Part shown: positions 23,800-35,270 of the stretch, one piece after another
How the letters are laid out: the number at the start of each line of letters is the position of its first letter
Numbering within the stretch: position 1 is the first letter of the stretch
Assembly (NCBI GenBank): GCA_035771175.1
Contig: CM069601.1
Span: 5,717,001-5,781,000 of the forward strand
Source of the DNA: Paratinospora sagittata
Lineage: Eukaryota; Streptophyta; Magnoliopsida; Ranunculales; Menispermaceae
Direction of reading: 5' to 3'
Length of the DNA: 64,000 nt
Program-made: the position numbers and the translations under genes
Notes under the pieces: model-generated
Seen by the model: the letters and a program-made list of their open reading frames with translations, nothing else
The model's database searches: none
What the model was told of the DNA's origin: nothing

Positions 23800-24130
23800 T
23801 GTAATACCCAGAAATTTCTACTTGAAAAATGTACTACAAAAACTCAGAACAACATTAAAACAGAGATCCTTTGGAGTTTCAAGATTATGCATGGATAGAA
23901 CTCAAATTCAAAGAATACAAACCGACAAGGCGGAAATAAAAAATGCACACACAGACACAAATTCCTCAAAATCAGATAAATCTACCTCAATCGAAAAGGT
24001 TTCCTCAACACGTAAAACATGATTCCAAGATTATATACATTATTCAAACAGAGAAATAAGAAAGAACAAATAAAACATCGAGAGAAAGCATTACCGGTCA
24101 TCATCTCCTTCCCTGATGAAGGCCAAAGGA
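23800..24130 (-). other. Copy-specific 3' tail of element B
   Basis: On the minus strand the tail follows GGATCTTGTTCGGCGACATG and reads as a possible exon end (TCPLAFIREGDDDR in one frame) followed by CCGGTAATGC, which would be a 5' splice site, then T-rich intron-like DNA. I do not recognise the protein. The exon-then-donor layout parallels the HD-ZIP fragment of copy C. Confidence 0.35.
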
Positions 24131-24814
24131 CATGTCGCCGAACAAGATCCGAAAATCTCGCCGACATGTCGCCGGGAATCTCGCCGAGATCTCGCCGACA
24201 TGTCACCGGAACCTCGCCGAGATCTCGCCGAAATTCCGGATCTCGCTCTCTTTAAACCAAATCGCAAACCTCGCCCGCTCGAAATCCTCTTCTCTTCTCT
24301 TCCTCTTCCTTTCTTCCAGCGCACACCGCCGCCGCCGCTCTCCTTCTTCTCTCCCTTCCTTGCCGCTGCAACTCCGCCACCTATCTCATCTCGCCGTCGC
24401 CGTCGCCACCGCTCTCTTCTACGCCGGCTGATCTTGCCGCTCTCCTTCTTCTCTTCGCCGACCTCTCGCCTTCGATCTCTCTTCTCCGATCTCGCGGTCT
24501 CTGCCTCTGCATCTCGCCCTCACTCTCTTCTTCTCCTTCTTCTTCTTCTTCTTCTTCCTCTTCTCCTTCCCTTCTTATCTTTTCCTCCCCTGTTTTCTCC
24601 CTCCATTCCGCCCTGCAACCACTTGATTTTTTATTTTTATTTTTTATTTTCTCTTTCTTTTTCTTTTCTCTCTTCCTCCCCTGTTTTGTTTTTCTTTAAA
24701 CCAAATGTTATATTTAAAAAAAAAAAAAAAACAAACGATGCAACTATGTGTATTTATTTTATTTATTCATTTTTTTTTCTTTTCCTCTAAACAACCACCA
24801 GGTGTATAATACAT

Positions 24815-24918
24815 TTATATGTATCATACATTTTTATTTATTTATTTTAAGCAACTCAAGTTTATTTTATTTTGTGTATTTATTTATTTTATGTATGATA
24901 TATAATACATTTATATGT

Positions 24919-24983
<65 letters not shown>

Positions 24984-25440
24984 TTTTACCAAGTGTTATT
25001 ATTATTATTTTTTTTATTGCAACTCCAGTGATATTATTTTTTTTAAACATGACAATTCAAGTATTATATTTTTTAAGCAACCAAAATATTGTATAATATA
25101 TTTATATGTATATACATATATATCATACATACAATACATTATTATTATTATTATTATTTTTACATTGCAATTCAAGTATTATTAATTTTTAAGCAAACAA
25201 AATGTTATATATTATGTTTATATATATGTATCATACATACAATACATTATTATTATTTTTTTTAACCATTGCAACTCAATTATTTATTTTTTTTAGCAAT
25301 CAAGATATTATATAATATATTTATATGTATCATACATATCTTTTTTTTACCAAGTGTTATTAATTTTTTTTAGCAACCAAAATGTCATATAATATATATA
25401 TATATATATATACTTAGTTTAAACATCCAACCACTATATA
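24815..25440. repeat. AT-rich tandem repeats in copy B, including a long TA tract
   Basis: Units with ATTATATAATACATTTATATGTATCATACAT, TTTTTAAGCAA and AAGTGTTATTATT recur about five times. A pure TA tract lies at about 24924-24975. The same unit, reversed, makes up the longer array in copy C (45285-46040). Confidence 0.7.
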
Positions 25441-26749
25441 TATACATGTATATGTATATATCTCTACACTCATAATTGAGTAACTATATTAACAAACGTA
25501 ATATACGTGTACAGGTTGAGTACTACGCGTGACGAGGAATTTACGTGATTTGGAAATTAGCGATTCAGGTGGGAATGATTCTAGGCCTTCACAATAGTTT
25601 ATTTGATATATAGATAGGAATGTTAAATTAATTAGGTCCATAGTATTATTAAATTGCGTATGCATGCCTATTGTACGTGATTATATTTATACAATGTTGT
25701 GATTGTTTAGCCATGATGATGTGTATGTTAACATAATTTTTATTCTGATCAGGTGATAATTGGATGCATGAAAATCATGTGGTAGTTAAAATTTATTTAT
25801 AAAATGTCTGATAATGAAATGTATGATTTAAAATATTGGCATAGTGAATGCGTGAATACTGTTATAATTAATTTTGTGACATGATGCCATACGTAGTGAA
25901 GTTGAATATGTTTTACGAATACACTTAATATCGTGTTTATATCGTACGTATGGTGTGACATCACTAAAGAACACGATTAAGATAAGAATCACACATATGG
26001 GGCAGTTATTCTTAGGAATATCGCCAATGTTCCAATTTTTATTTTTGGGCTGTGCCACCCTGAACGGTACGTGATTTGGAACGTGATGAAACTATCGACT
26101 CAAACAATCTAATGTTGCAACGATTAATGTGTGAAACTTGTTTGTAATGTTCTTATGTATGTATCACAATAAAATATTGTGAATTGTTTAGATGACCCAC
26201 TGGGCTTTCAAGCTCACCCCAATTTTTATATGCAGGTGCTTAGGAGAATAAAATTGCGAATTCGTGACATAGTACAAGTAGTAGGGGTGGGTTAATTAAT
26301 TAGTATTATGGGACTGAATGTTTTCATTTAATTTTTAAAGATTTATTATTCGGACGAATTGTATTGATAATTAGAATTCAATGAATATTATTATGGTCAG
26401 TAAAGAACTTGTGATTTATTTCACGTGTGAATGCCCTGAAATAGAATTCATTAATTCTATTGAATGATTGTATTTTAATGTTGTGTCCATAATGGATGGA
26501 CAAAGGGCAAATGCTATCGTATGAAGATAAAGATTGTATGAAGAAGTAAAGGTATTCGTTTATCTTAACCAGTAAGTAGATTGGAAGAATATAAACTCAT
26601 GGTTTTACAAATTTTATTATTTACAAAATGGTTATGGGTTAAGATAGACGGATACGAGTAACGCCTCAATTTTCGATGATATTTTATATAAAATTAAAAT
26701 ATTCATTGTTTTACAAAAAAAAATTTAGTTTGAAAATCGGGGTGTTACA

Positions 26750-27814
26750 TCCTCCACTTGATATTCTCCAAGTTTCAAAGATACACGACCACGTGGAGGC
26801 GCCCCCTTCGATTATTTCTCTATTTAGTAATGTTTCTGAATCTATGGGACGTCCTGCCTCATATGTTGTTCCGACAACCTCGGTTAACGAAGGTGAAGTT
26901 GCTAACAATCTCCAAGCTCCTTCTCGGTCTTCACAACCCCCTGATACGTATGGATTAAGGAAAGCGATAATTTCACACTCGCTGGATGGTGATGACGATA
27001 TTGCGCACGAGGATGGCCACAATCTTAACGGTGTTCTGTCGGGTAGCCTCGTGAGTCAAAGTGAAGGGGAAAATGATGTTCGAAGTGTCATGAGTAGGAT
27101 GAGATCTAGAAGAGACCTTTGTAAAGAGCGAAGGAGGATCGCTATGGAGAGTATTGATAAACATCGATCTGATATGGTCGGGGAAAGTCAGAAAGCTCTT
27201 TGGAACAATTGCATCTCTGATAGTGACTCGGACAAAGAGGGCGGTGGGATCGAGGGTGTGGATGTTGACGTCAACCATTCCTTAGAGCTTGGCATGGGGG
27301 ATGGTCACCTTTGTTCAGCAAATGAATACGCCTTTTACATTTTAAAATTGATGGTTTTAATATGCTATCCACTAATTCTCCTGTTGTTCAACCTACTCCT
27401 TGTCCTGATAATATTCTCTCAAGTCCTGTCAATGACCCTAACCCATCCTCTACCAAAACTCCTCCAGTTCAAAAAACCTAAAACGGCGACAGTGATAACG
27501 TTGAGCCCATTCACAAAATTGATGAAACTCAAAATGACGGTACTGAGATACGTGCGGTTGAGAATGAGAAGGAAAGTAATGGATGTGTTATGTCTAGGGG
27601 AACTGAGGCGGGGGCTAGTGATGATGGTGTACTGAATGAATCCATTGACTCCATAGAGCCGTTCGCTCAGATTCTACAGCGGTCCAAAATTTCTGTGAAG
27701 AGAAAACCTAATCCTAAGCCAACTCCAAATGACCTGTCAGAGGGTGAGATAACTATTAGAACGATTGCAGATGGTATCAAAGCTTCAAAAAGGATTGTTG
27801 GGGTTAAAAAATGA
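26750..27814 (+). pseudogene. LINE ORF1, 3' part
   Basis: From the insertion point the frame reads DPPLDILQVSKIHD and continues to about 27300 through an acidic, Ser-rich region (ISDSDSDKEGG). The product then shifts frame, with one stop near 27480, and ends SKRIVGVKK at 27814. The last codons overlap the ORF2 start: the stop TGA (27812-27814) lies inside ATGA with the ORF2 ATG at 27811. A CCHC zinc knuckle, usual in plant L1 ORF1, is not visible here. Confidence 0.65.
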
Positions 27815-29139
27815 AGATTATCTCCTGGAACATTAGAGGTTGTGGTTCGACAAAGAAAAGATGTCTAATCAAAAGGACTTTAGGTAAGGCAAAACCTGAT
27901 GTCCTTATCATTCAAGAAACTAAATTTGAAGTGGTGGATCATTGTGTTATTTCTCAATTGTGGGGTTCTAGATTTAAAAGTTGGGTGTTTCTTCCTGCTA
28001 GAGGCTCTGCGGGTGGTATTGCCATTGTTTGGGACTCTAGTGTTGTGCCAGTGGTTGATTCCTTGATTGGCGAGTACTATGTTTCTATTCAGATTAGAGG
28101 GAATGGCAGTGATGGTTGGTGGTTGACGGGTATTTATGGGCCTATTGGTTATGATATGAGGGAGAACATCTGGGATGAGATCGCGGGATTAAGCGTGCTT
28201 TGTAGTGACAGATGGTGCTTAGGCGGCGATTTCAACACGGTTAGGAATTTGGGTGAGAAAATCAACAGTCACAGCGTTACTACTAGTATGCAGAAGTTTG
28301 ATTTGCTTATTGGTGAACTAAATTTAAGAGATCCGCCCCTCTTAAATGCTAGAGTTACCTGGTCCAATTTTCGTGAGAATCCAATTTGCTGTAGATTGGA
28401 TAGATTCCTATTTACTCCAGGGTGGGAATCTTTATTTCCTTCTTGCAGACAAGAGGCTCTCCCTAGGGTGGTTTCTGATCATTGTCCTATCTCTCTTGAG
28501 TCTAATGTTCTCAATTGGGGTCCCTCTCCATTCCGGTTTGAGAACACCTGGATGGATTATCAAGACTTTCCTCTTTTAGTACATCGTTGGTGGAATGAGG
28601 TCTTCGCTTATGATCATGAAGGACACAAATTTATGACCAAACTAGCCAAGCTTAAGAAAATTCTCGAAGTGTGGAATAAGGAGGTATTTGGAATCATTGC
28701 CAAAAAGAAGAAGGATCTTGAAGATTACATTGGTTGTGTGGACTTCCTAGAAGGTCGCAATGAGCTTCATCATGAGATGGCCACCCTCAGAGCAAGGGCT
28801 AAGACAGATTTAGCTGAAATTTGCCTGAAGGAGGCTAGAATGGCAAGTCAAAGAGCTAAAATTCAGTGGCTTAAAGAGGGTGATGCAAATTCCAAGTTTT
28901 TCCATAGTATCCTCAGTAACAGAAAGTCTAAATGTTTTATCTCGAAGGCCGAGAAGGATGATGGTTACTTGATGGAGAACGAGGATGAGATTACAGAGGT
29001 GTTCATCCAATATTTCTCAAATGTGTACTCGTCTCATCGTGAAGGTGGTTGGGAGATTGATGGTATTGAGTGGAGTCCTATTGGTGATGTTGAGTCTGCA
29101 TGGTTGGAGAGACCATTTGAGGAGGAGGAAGTTAGATAG
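27811..29139 (+). pseudogene. LINE ORF2, endonuclease domain and start of RT region
   Basis: This 442-codon frame has the AP-type endonuclease signature. SWNIRGCG is at residues 5-12, IQETKFE with the catalytic Glu at 36, GIYGP at 107-111, GGDFNT at 138-143 and SDHCPI at 222-227. This enzyme nicks target DNA to prime reverse transcription. A linker typical of plant L1 follows (WNKEVFG, WLKEGDANSKFFH). A stop at 29137-29139 interrupts the protein before the RT fingers; the same frame continues beyond it. All the listed endonuclease motifs look intact. Confidence 0.85.
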
Positions 29140-30541
29140 GTAGTTTTCAGTTGCAATGGCGACAAATCCCCAGGTCTAGACAGATTTACCTTGGCTTTCT
29201 TCCAAACTTCATGGGAGACTATCAAAACTGATCTCATGAGGGCGATGCACGACTTTTATAGAAGTGGTGCGGTTAATGTTAAGACAAACGAAACTTTTCT
29301 TTGCCTCATCCCAAATAAAAAAGATTCATGGCATCCGAGGGCGTATAGACCTATTAGCTTGGTCACGAGTTGTTATAAAGTTCTTTCAAAAACTCTTTCT
29401 CTAAGGCTTCGGGAGGTTCTTCACAAAAATATTGAGGACTCTCAATTTGCTTTTGTCCATGAGCGGCAAATTTTGGATGCTATCCTTGTGGCTAACGAGG
29501 CTGTGGAAGACTATAGAATTAGTGGTCAAAGTGGAGTCATTTTTAAAGCGGACTTTGAGAAGACTTATGATTTTATTGACTGGTAGTTTCTTGATCTCGT
29601 GATGGAAAAAAAGAACTTTGGACGAAGATGGCGCCAGTGGATTAGTGGTTGTTTGAGTTCGGTTTCCTATTTGATCATTATTAATGGCAGAGCTTCTAGA
29701 AAATTTATTCCTCAGAGAGGTCTTCGGCAAGGAGATCCCATGTCACCATTCCTATTCACCATCGCTGTTGACGTTCTTTGTCGTATGATGTTTGAGGCTT
29801 GCTCTATGGCTGTGGTTCGAGGGTTTTCAGTTGGCAAGGATCAAGTTGAAATTTCACAGCTCATGTTTGCTGATGATACTTTGCTTCTCCTAATGGAGAG
29901 GAGGAAGACGTGGATAATGCCCTCAATGTATTACAATGCTTTTGTCAACTCTTCGGCCTCAGGATAATTGGCAAAAAGCCAGTTGGTTGGGATTAACATC
30001 GATAATGCTCTATTAGTCAGGATGTACAACAAAATTGGGTGCCCCATCGGATCTTGGCCCCTTAATTATCTTGGTTTGCCATTAAGTGGCAATCCCCTGC
30101 GTTATAGTTTCAGGGACTCGGTGATTACTAAAGTGTCACATAGACTTGAGGGGTGGAAACGTGGCTTTCTTTCAAGAGGAGGAAGACTTGCTCTTATCAA
30201 TTCAGTACTTTCTTCCATTCCTTCTTACTATCTTTCGTTGTTCAAAATGCCTGTTGCTGTAGCTAATAGGATTGAGCAATCCTTAAAATCTTTTTTATGG
30301 AAAGGAGTAGACATGTGTAATGGGATGCACATTGTTAATTGGGAGACTGTTCAAAGGCCTATTGAGAAAGGAGGGTTGGGACGGTAACACCTTCAGATTT
30401 TGGGAGGATCGTTGGATCAGCAATAACCCCATTTCTGAGCTTTTTCCAAGACTCTATCATGTGTCACCTTTTCCTCACCTTCCCATAGCCCATTTTATTG
30501 AGAACCATGATCCCCTTGATCCTATTCAATGGAACATGTTT
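29140..30541 (+). pseudogene. LINE ORF2, reverse transcriptase
   Basis: After the stop the RT motifs follow in order: DKSPGLDRF, CLIPNKKDSWHPRAYRPISL, KADFEKTYDFIDW with the first catalytic Asp, RGLRQGDPMSPFLF, and the FADDTLLL catalytic core at about 29865-29890. Stops lie at 29584-29586 and 29965-29967. Near 30380 the frame jumps from IEKGGLG directly to NTFRFWEDRW, so roughly 100-150 codons usual for the family are missing. The sequence is cut at 30541 by a family 2 element and resumes at 33345. Confidence 0.85.
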
Positions 30542-33344
30542 TGTGGCGACCCCGCACCCCGGACCACCAACCCTGTAGGGAATGGCGTGCGGAATGCCGG
30601 GGCGGGACGCTCGGCGTAGGCATCTCCAACCACTCCTCAACCCCCGTAAGGTGGTTGAGACCCTACGAGCCTTATCCCAAACAACGACATAATATAAAAA
30701 GGTACTAAACAAAACTGTCAACCATATTAATCATCCAAGATAAGAGATAATCCATAAAAATGAACCATAAATAAAACCATAATCCCTACAGTCCATCAAG
30801 ATGGACATACACATAAAGTCCAAAACTATGGGTACTAAAAAAAAATCATCATATGCCCACATGGTCTATCTATCAAGTCCCAACTCACCCATACTACAAT
30901 GTGGTAAGTGTTATAATTACATAGTCCAAAATATAATACATCATAATTTAAAACACAGTTCAATCAAAATGCCTCTCAACTCACATCGAGGCCTTGGATT
31001 CTCTCGCCGGCAAGGCCCTCAAGATATGACTACTCCTTTGCCCTTATTTGGGACAGAAGGACCTGAAAGAGGAAAATGAGGGTGAGCCAACGGTGTCTAG
31101 TGAATAAAATTCAAATATGTTATCAATACTCATCAATAAATATCATGTATGCATGTCAATGTGTAGCACGATTAAAAGCTCATAACATATAGATATCAAG
31201 CATTTATAATAAGTTCGATGTAAGTAAAAGCCTATCAATATGGATCCACATTCCACATGCATTGGGGTTACTAGTGCACGTCTATTTCACCGTACCGTTC
31301 TTATCCCCAAATATTTCCTTTCTAAAACCCTCCTATGACAAGGTTAAGTCTCCCTATTAGCCAGATAGATGGGCCCAACCAAAGTCATAAAGTTTTCTCA
31401 AATCAATGCATCATTCAAAACATTAGAACACATTCATGCTTTCAACATACAATATATATAAGTGATATGATGACATAAAAGATATAATCATAAATAAAGT
31501 CTACTCACAACCAAGCCTCGCGAGAGTATCTAACGACACATGGACACCAAACCGAATCAACCCAATCAAGGTCTTGAAACATTCGTCAATATCCAACCAT
31601 ACATCAATTCCTATGCTCAATCACATAGACATTACACATCAACCCTAAATCAGCCCACATATAGACAATAGGCTTAAATCCCATCTAATCCTATCATTCA
31701 ACTCAAATCACATGACTTAGGCCTCTAATGCATAGTTCTCATTAATAAACCATTCAATTAATCAAAAATACTGATTTTCAATTCCTTAGGCATAAACATG
31801 CTCAAATTGGGCCATTTGATCACAAGTAGGCCTAACCCATGATATGGTCACAACCACCTAATCAGTAGCATAATCAACCCTAATCATGCTTAATTAGACA
31901 TAAATTGCATCAATTCAATGATTCTAGGCCAAAAGCATCAAAAACCCTAAAATATGAAATTTTTCATATTTAGGCCATATTGCCAATTTACACTAGGTCA
32001 CTATGTTCAGCCATGTATATCACTGATTTTGCATCATGGGTTCATCAACAATGACAACTAGGTCAACATAGTTGACATGCAAGCTATTTGGAAAGGTCTA
32101 AGTTCATATTCTAAATTTAGGTCTAATACAAACAACCCTACCAATTTTCCATTTAATATTTTGTTCAAATGTATCAAGCTGCCAACAGAAATATTTAATC
32201 ACAAAATCAACCGTACAGATTGAAGTATGTTAAGAAGCAAACCTTCTATCCAAAAATCAGCTCAATCCAACGGTGGATCGAAGAGATAGCCTCTTTGATG
32301 AACAAGTCTCTAATCAGATAATTTCTCCTTTCCTGCTGCAAATGCTTGAACTCAGATGACTATATCACACAAAATACTTGACCCATCAACATCTCAACCG
32401 TTCATAATGCAGAAATATTAGTTGTGAACCATCTTCTTAAATATCATATTCATCCAATGGTAGCTTTAGGAGATCGATCAGTTTGATCTAAACTGCGCGA
32501 GAAATTCAGACTTTCCAACCAGCTTTGTTTGGGAGGTTATATCTCTCAGAAGAAAACTCCAATCAAGATCTTCACCGACCAGAATGAATAACCATAAGAT
32601 ACAAACTGGCTGACAAAGTTTGAGCTCAATCTGACCATATATCACCAAGATCTAGCTCTTTGATGAAAACGCTGCTGAGACTTCCCTCAAAGCAACTTCC
32701 TCTTTCTTTTTCTTCTTCTTTCCTTTCTCTTCATTTTTCCTTTCTCTTCATTTTTCCTTTCCCTCCACTCATCTCACTCTCTAGGACTTCCTTGGAGAAG
32801 AGAAGTGGGGCAAGGAACACTTGTCCACTCTCATGCACCAACTTGACATGTGTTGGAGATGAGAAATGGGCATGGGACGCTTATGCACTCCCATGCACCA
32901 ACTTGACATGTGTTGGAGAAGAGAAATGGGGCATGGGACACTTGTCCATTCTCATGCACCAACTTGATATGTGTTGGTCTCATACTACCCATACCAACCA
33001 CATGTATTTTAACCAATCTCATGCTTCCATGTATTTTAAATGTCCAATCCATCTAATACACCAAATTTTCATTCTTATTTATCCTTTTATTCAATCAATC
33101 CTAACTCATATCAATTCATGGTTTAATGGGCCCATGCATAAATAATAACACATACATTATACTTTAATTTAACATGACCCACATACAATTTATAATGCAC
33201 ATATTTATATACATTATCAAGCATCAAATATACAAACATTAAACAACATCAAACAAACACCAAACATATCAAGGCAAACACATAGAGTTTGGGCAAAATG
33301 TAATTGGGTAATGGGCTGGATGAAATGATTTTCGGGGCATCACA
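30542..33344 (+). mobile_element. LTR-like element, family 2, inserted in LINE ORF2 (2803 bp)
   Basis: It starts TGTGGCGACCCC and ends GGGGCATCACA, an imperfect inverted pair, with TGTTT on both sides (30537-30541 and 33345-33349). LINE sequence lies on both flanks. It has no coding domain. It contains a three-unit 60-bp tandem repeat. A related copy lies reversed at 61996-63191. A solo LTR of a Ty3/gypsy element is the simplest reading. The strand is relative to the family only. Confidence 0.85.
32797..32977. repeat. 60-bp tandem repeat inside family 2 element
   Basis: Three units each contain CATGCACCAACTTGA(C/T)ATGTGTTGG with GAGAA(G/T)AGAAATGGG-type linkers, at a 60-bp period. The open frame at 32660-33145 is a by-product of the repeat and has no recognisable product. 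Confidence 0.85.
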
Positions 33345-33979
33345 TGTTTCCACCTAGTATCATCACGGTTGGTCAGCAACGTGAATTGGATGATTTGTTA
33401 ATGTTACTTAGCAATGTTTGGTTAACCACAGGATCAGATCATTTTCCGTGGTCCCTTCACCATTCAGGCCACTTTACTTGTAAATCCATGTACTAATTTA
33501 TGATTGATGATTCTTCTATCCCCCTTCATCCATTGGCCTCTTTATTGTGAAAAGCTCATATTCCATCTTAGGGTAAAATGTTTGGGTGGATTATGGTCCA
33601 TAATAAGCTCAACATGGGTGATATTCTTCAAAAAAAGCTTCCTTTCTCAACTCTTCTTTCTCATTGTTGTGCTTTATGTTGTAATAGCGCAGATAGCGCA
33701 GATCATCTTTTCCTTAGATGTCCATTTTCTTTGAGGATGTGGAATGAATGGAAAGCAAGAATTGGGGACAGGTTTGTCATTCCTTTTTCGATTACTGATT
33801 GCGTAATGGTGGATCATATAGGAGGTCTAAAAGGGAATCAAGTCAAAATCATGAGGTCTGCCAATTTAGCTACTCTATGTTGTATTTGGTTGGAACGTAA
33901 CCATCGTATTTTCAATGGGGTTGCGAGAGGTGTGGTGCAATGTTATTCTAATGGCGCGTTCTTGGTTGATGGCTTATAG
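33345..33979 (+). pseudogene. LINE ORF2, C-terminal zinc-binding region
   Basis: The sequence resumes with PPSIITVGQQRELDDLL and, in another frame, HFPWSLHHSGHFTCKSMY. After a stop it encodes the zinc-binding zf-RVT type motif HCCALCCN...DHLFLRCPF (about 33655-33730) that ends plant L1 ORF2 proteins. Stops and frame changes mark it as inactive. Confidence 0.8.
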
Positions 33980-34164
33980 AATCAATGGGGATTATTCTAT
34001 GAACAAATGGATTAGAAATTGGGGGGGATGTCTGTTGTAAGCTGTGGGTGTTGTGAGTGCTTGCTGTTTTGTATTTGCTCTTCTTTTGTTTGAGCACTTC
34101 TAGTGCTCTGCTTTAACTTTTATAATCAATATAATTGTTTGTTTATTCTCAAAAAAAAAAAAAA
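33980..34164 (+). other. LINE 3' untranslated region and poly(A) tail
   Basis: A GT- and CT-rich 3' region with TATAATCAATATAA ends in a run of 14 A at 34151-34164. Confidence 0.75.
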
Positions 34165-34190
34165 GAGTTCAACCCTGATTCAGTTGTACC

Positions 34191-34366
34191 TGTTTGGCTA
34201 TGGTGGTATGCTTCTTAAAATTTAAGCCTGATGAGTGTGTTTCTGCACTTGTATGGTTGGTTATTATAGTATTTCATTTGTTTGGCTATGGTGGTAGGTA
34301 TGCTTCTTAAAATTTAAGATTGGTGAGTGTGTTTCTGCACTTATGGTTGGTTATTATAGTACGTCA
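34191..34366. repeat. Tandem duplication, two units of 88 bp
   Basis: Both units begin TGTTTGGCTATGGTGGTA and contain ATGCTTCTTAAAATTTAAG, GAGTGTGTTTCTGCACTT and ATGGTTGGTTATTATAGTA. They differ by a few substitutions and small indels. Confidence 0.85.
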
Positions 34367-35270
34367 TATTCAAGCCCTTTCTTCTCATTTATTTGATATT
34401 ACTAACAGAATGACAGAACATCCTTCATTACAATCATATAGCCAATAGTTTGTTGCAATGCCGTACATTTGGCAAACTCCAACATGTGACTCATAGACTT
34501 GGCATTAGTCATTAAAATTGTTTATAAATAATATCTTTATGTGAAAACTGAAAATCATGATTATAAAGAATATAACAATTGTATGCCCTATCTTATTCAT
34601 ATATATCACATACCTGTAGGCAAGAAAATAGTGAATACTTGTGTTCATTGTGATATTTTCTGAAAAGAACATTTCAGTTGTAAATTTTGTTCTCCCAAAT
34701 CATAGTTGTGAAAAAACTCAATAATCCAATTACAGTATTGCAAACTTGCAACCAAGAAAGAAAAGATATTGGAATTTTTGGACTGCAGTCCAAGGGTCTT
34801 GGTAAGGTTTGGAGTTTGACATATTATTCATTTTTATTTGACTTATTCGAGATTGCCATTGAGTATGTGATTCTATTGACTTGTATGTTTCATGAATAAT
34901 GTGCTTCACATGAGCCATGCTGGTGGTTTTTTAAGTTTGGAAATATGTTTCTTAACGTCTTTGAGGCTAACATAAGCTTTAAGCAAAAAACAAAAGATAA
35001 AGAAAAACAAAATATCTATTAAGCTTAGATCATCAAACAAATACACAAATGAGTCTGTCTACTACAATGATTCATCTGTCCATGAAGTTGAACAAAAAAA
35101 ATCCTACAATATATACATGGAAAGTGATCTAGCAATGAAAGAATCGATCAGCTTCCTGGATCCTAACCTAACTATAACTGTTTTCAATAGAAACCTATCA
35201 ATAAACTATAATGAATCAAATTTATCTTTTCTCCTAATTATTCATATTAATAGGATCATCTACCACCACC
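34367..35270. other. Downstream flank of the ACA gene, no gene seen
   Basis: This is presumably the 3' untranslated region and terminator of the minus-strand Ca2+-ATPase (35271 leftward). A stretch at 34740-34805 followed by GGTAAGG resembles an exon end, but no product is recognisable. Confidence 0.4.

Larger units (their letters stand above)
23800..26749 (-). mobile_element. LTR-like element, family 1 copy B, reversed, inserted in LINE ORF1 (2950 bp)
   Basis: On the minus strand it starts TGTAACACCCCGATTTTC (26749 leftward) and ends TTCTGGGTATTACA (23800). TCCTC flanks it on both sides (23795-23799 and 26750-26754). The LINE reading resumes in frame across the site (DPPLDILQVSK), which confirms the boundaries. 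It has no coding domain: the long frames at 24116-24790 are low-complexity C/T-rich sequence. Its 3' tail (about 23800-24130) is not shared with copies A or C. Confidence 0.85.
23332..34164 (+). mobile_element. L1-type LINE retrotransposon, split by two LTR-like insertions
   Basis: ORF1 (nucleic-acid-binding protein) and ORF2 (endonuclease plus reverse transcriptase) follow one another and end in an A14 tail at 34151-34164. Removing the inserts at 23800-26749 and 30542-33344, with one copy of each target duplication, leaves about 5.1 kb in one orientation. Several stops, a frameshift in ORF1 and an internal deletion near 30380 make it inactive. The 5' end is probably truncated. No LINE target duplication was found after the tail. 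Confidence 0.85.

Noticed and set aside
24116..24790. A 224-codon open frame
   Set aside because: It is C/T-rich sequence of the reversed family 1 element (Leu, Ser and Pro runs), the complement of the GA-rich block in the other copies.
24748..25185. 145-codon frame rich in Tyr and Ile
   Set aside because: Generated by TA repeats and T-rich tandem units.
26676..26749. Start codon of the 319-codon frame that runs into LINE ORF1
   Set aside because: The start lies inside the reversed LTR-like element; the frame is a chance fusion across the insertion boundary at 26749/26750.
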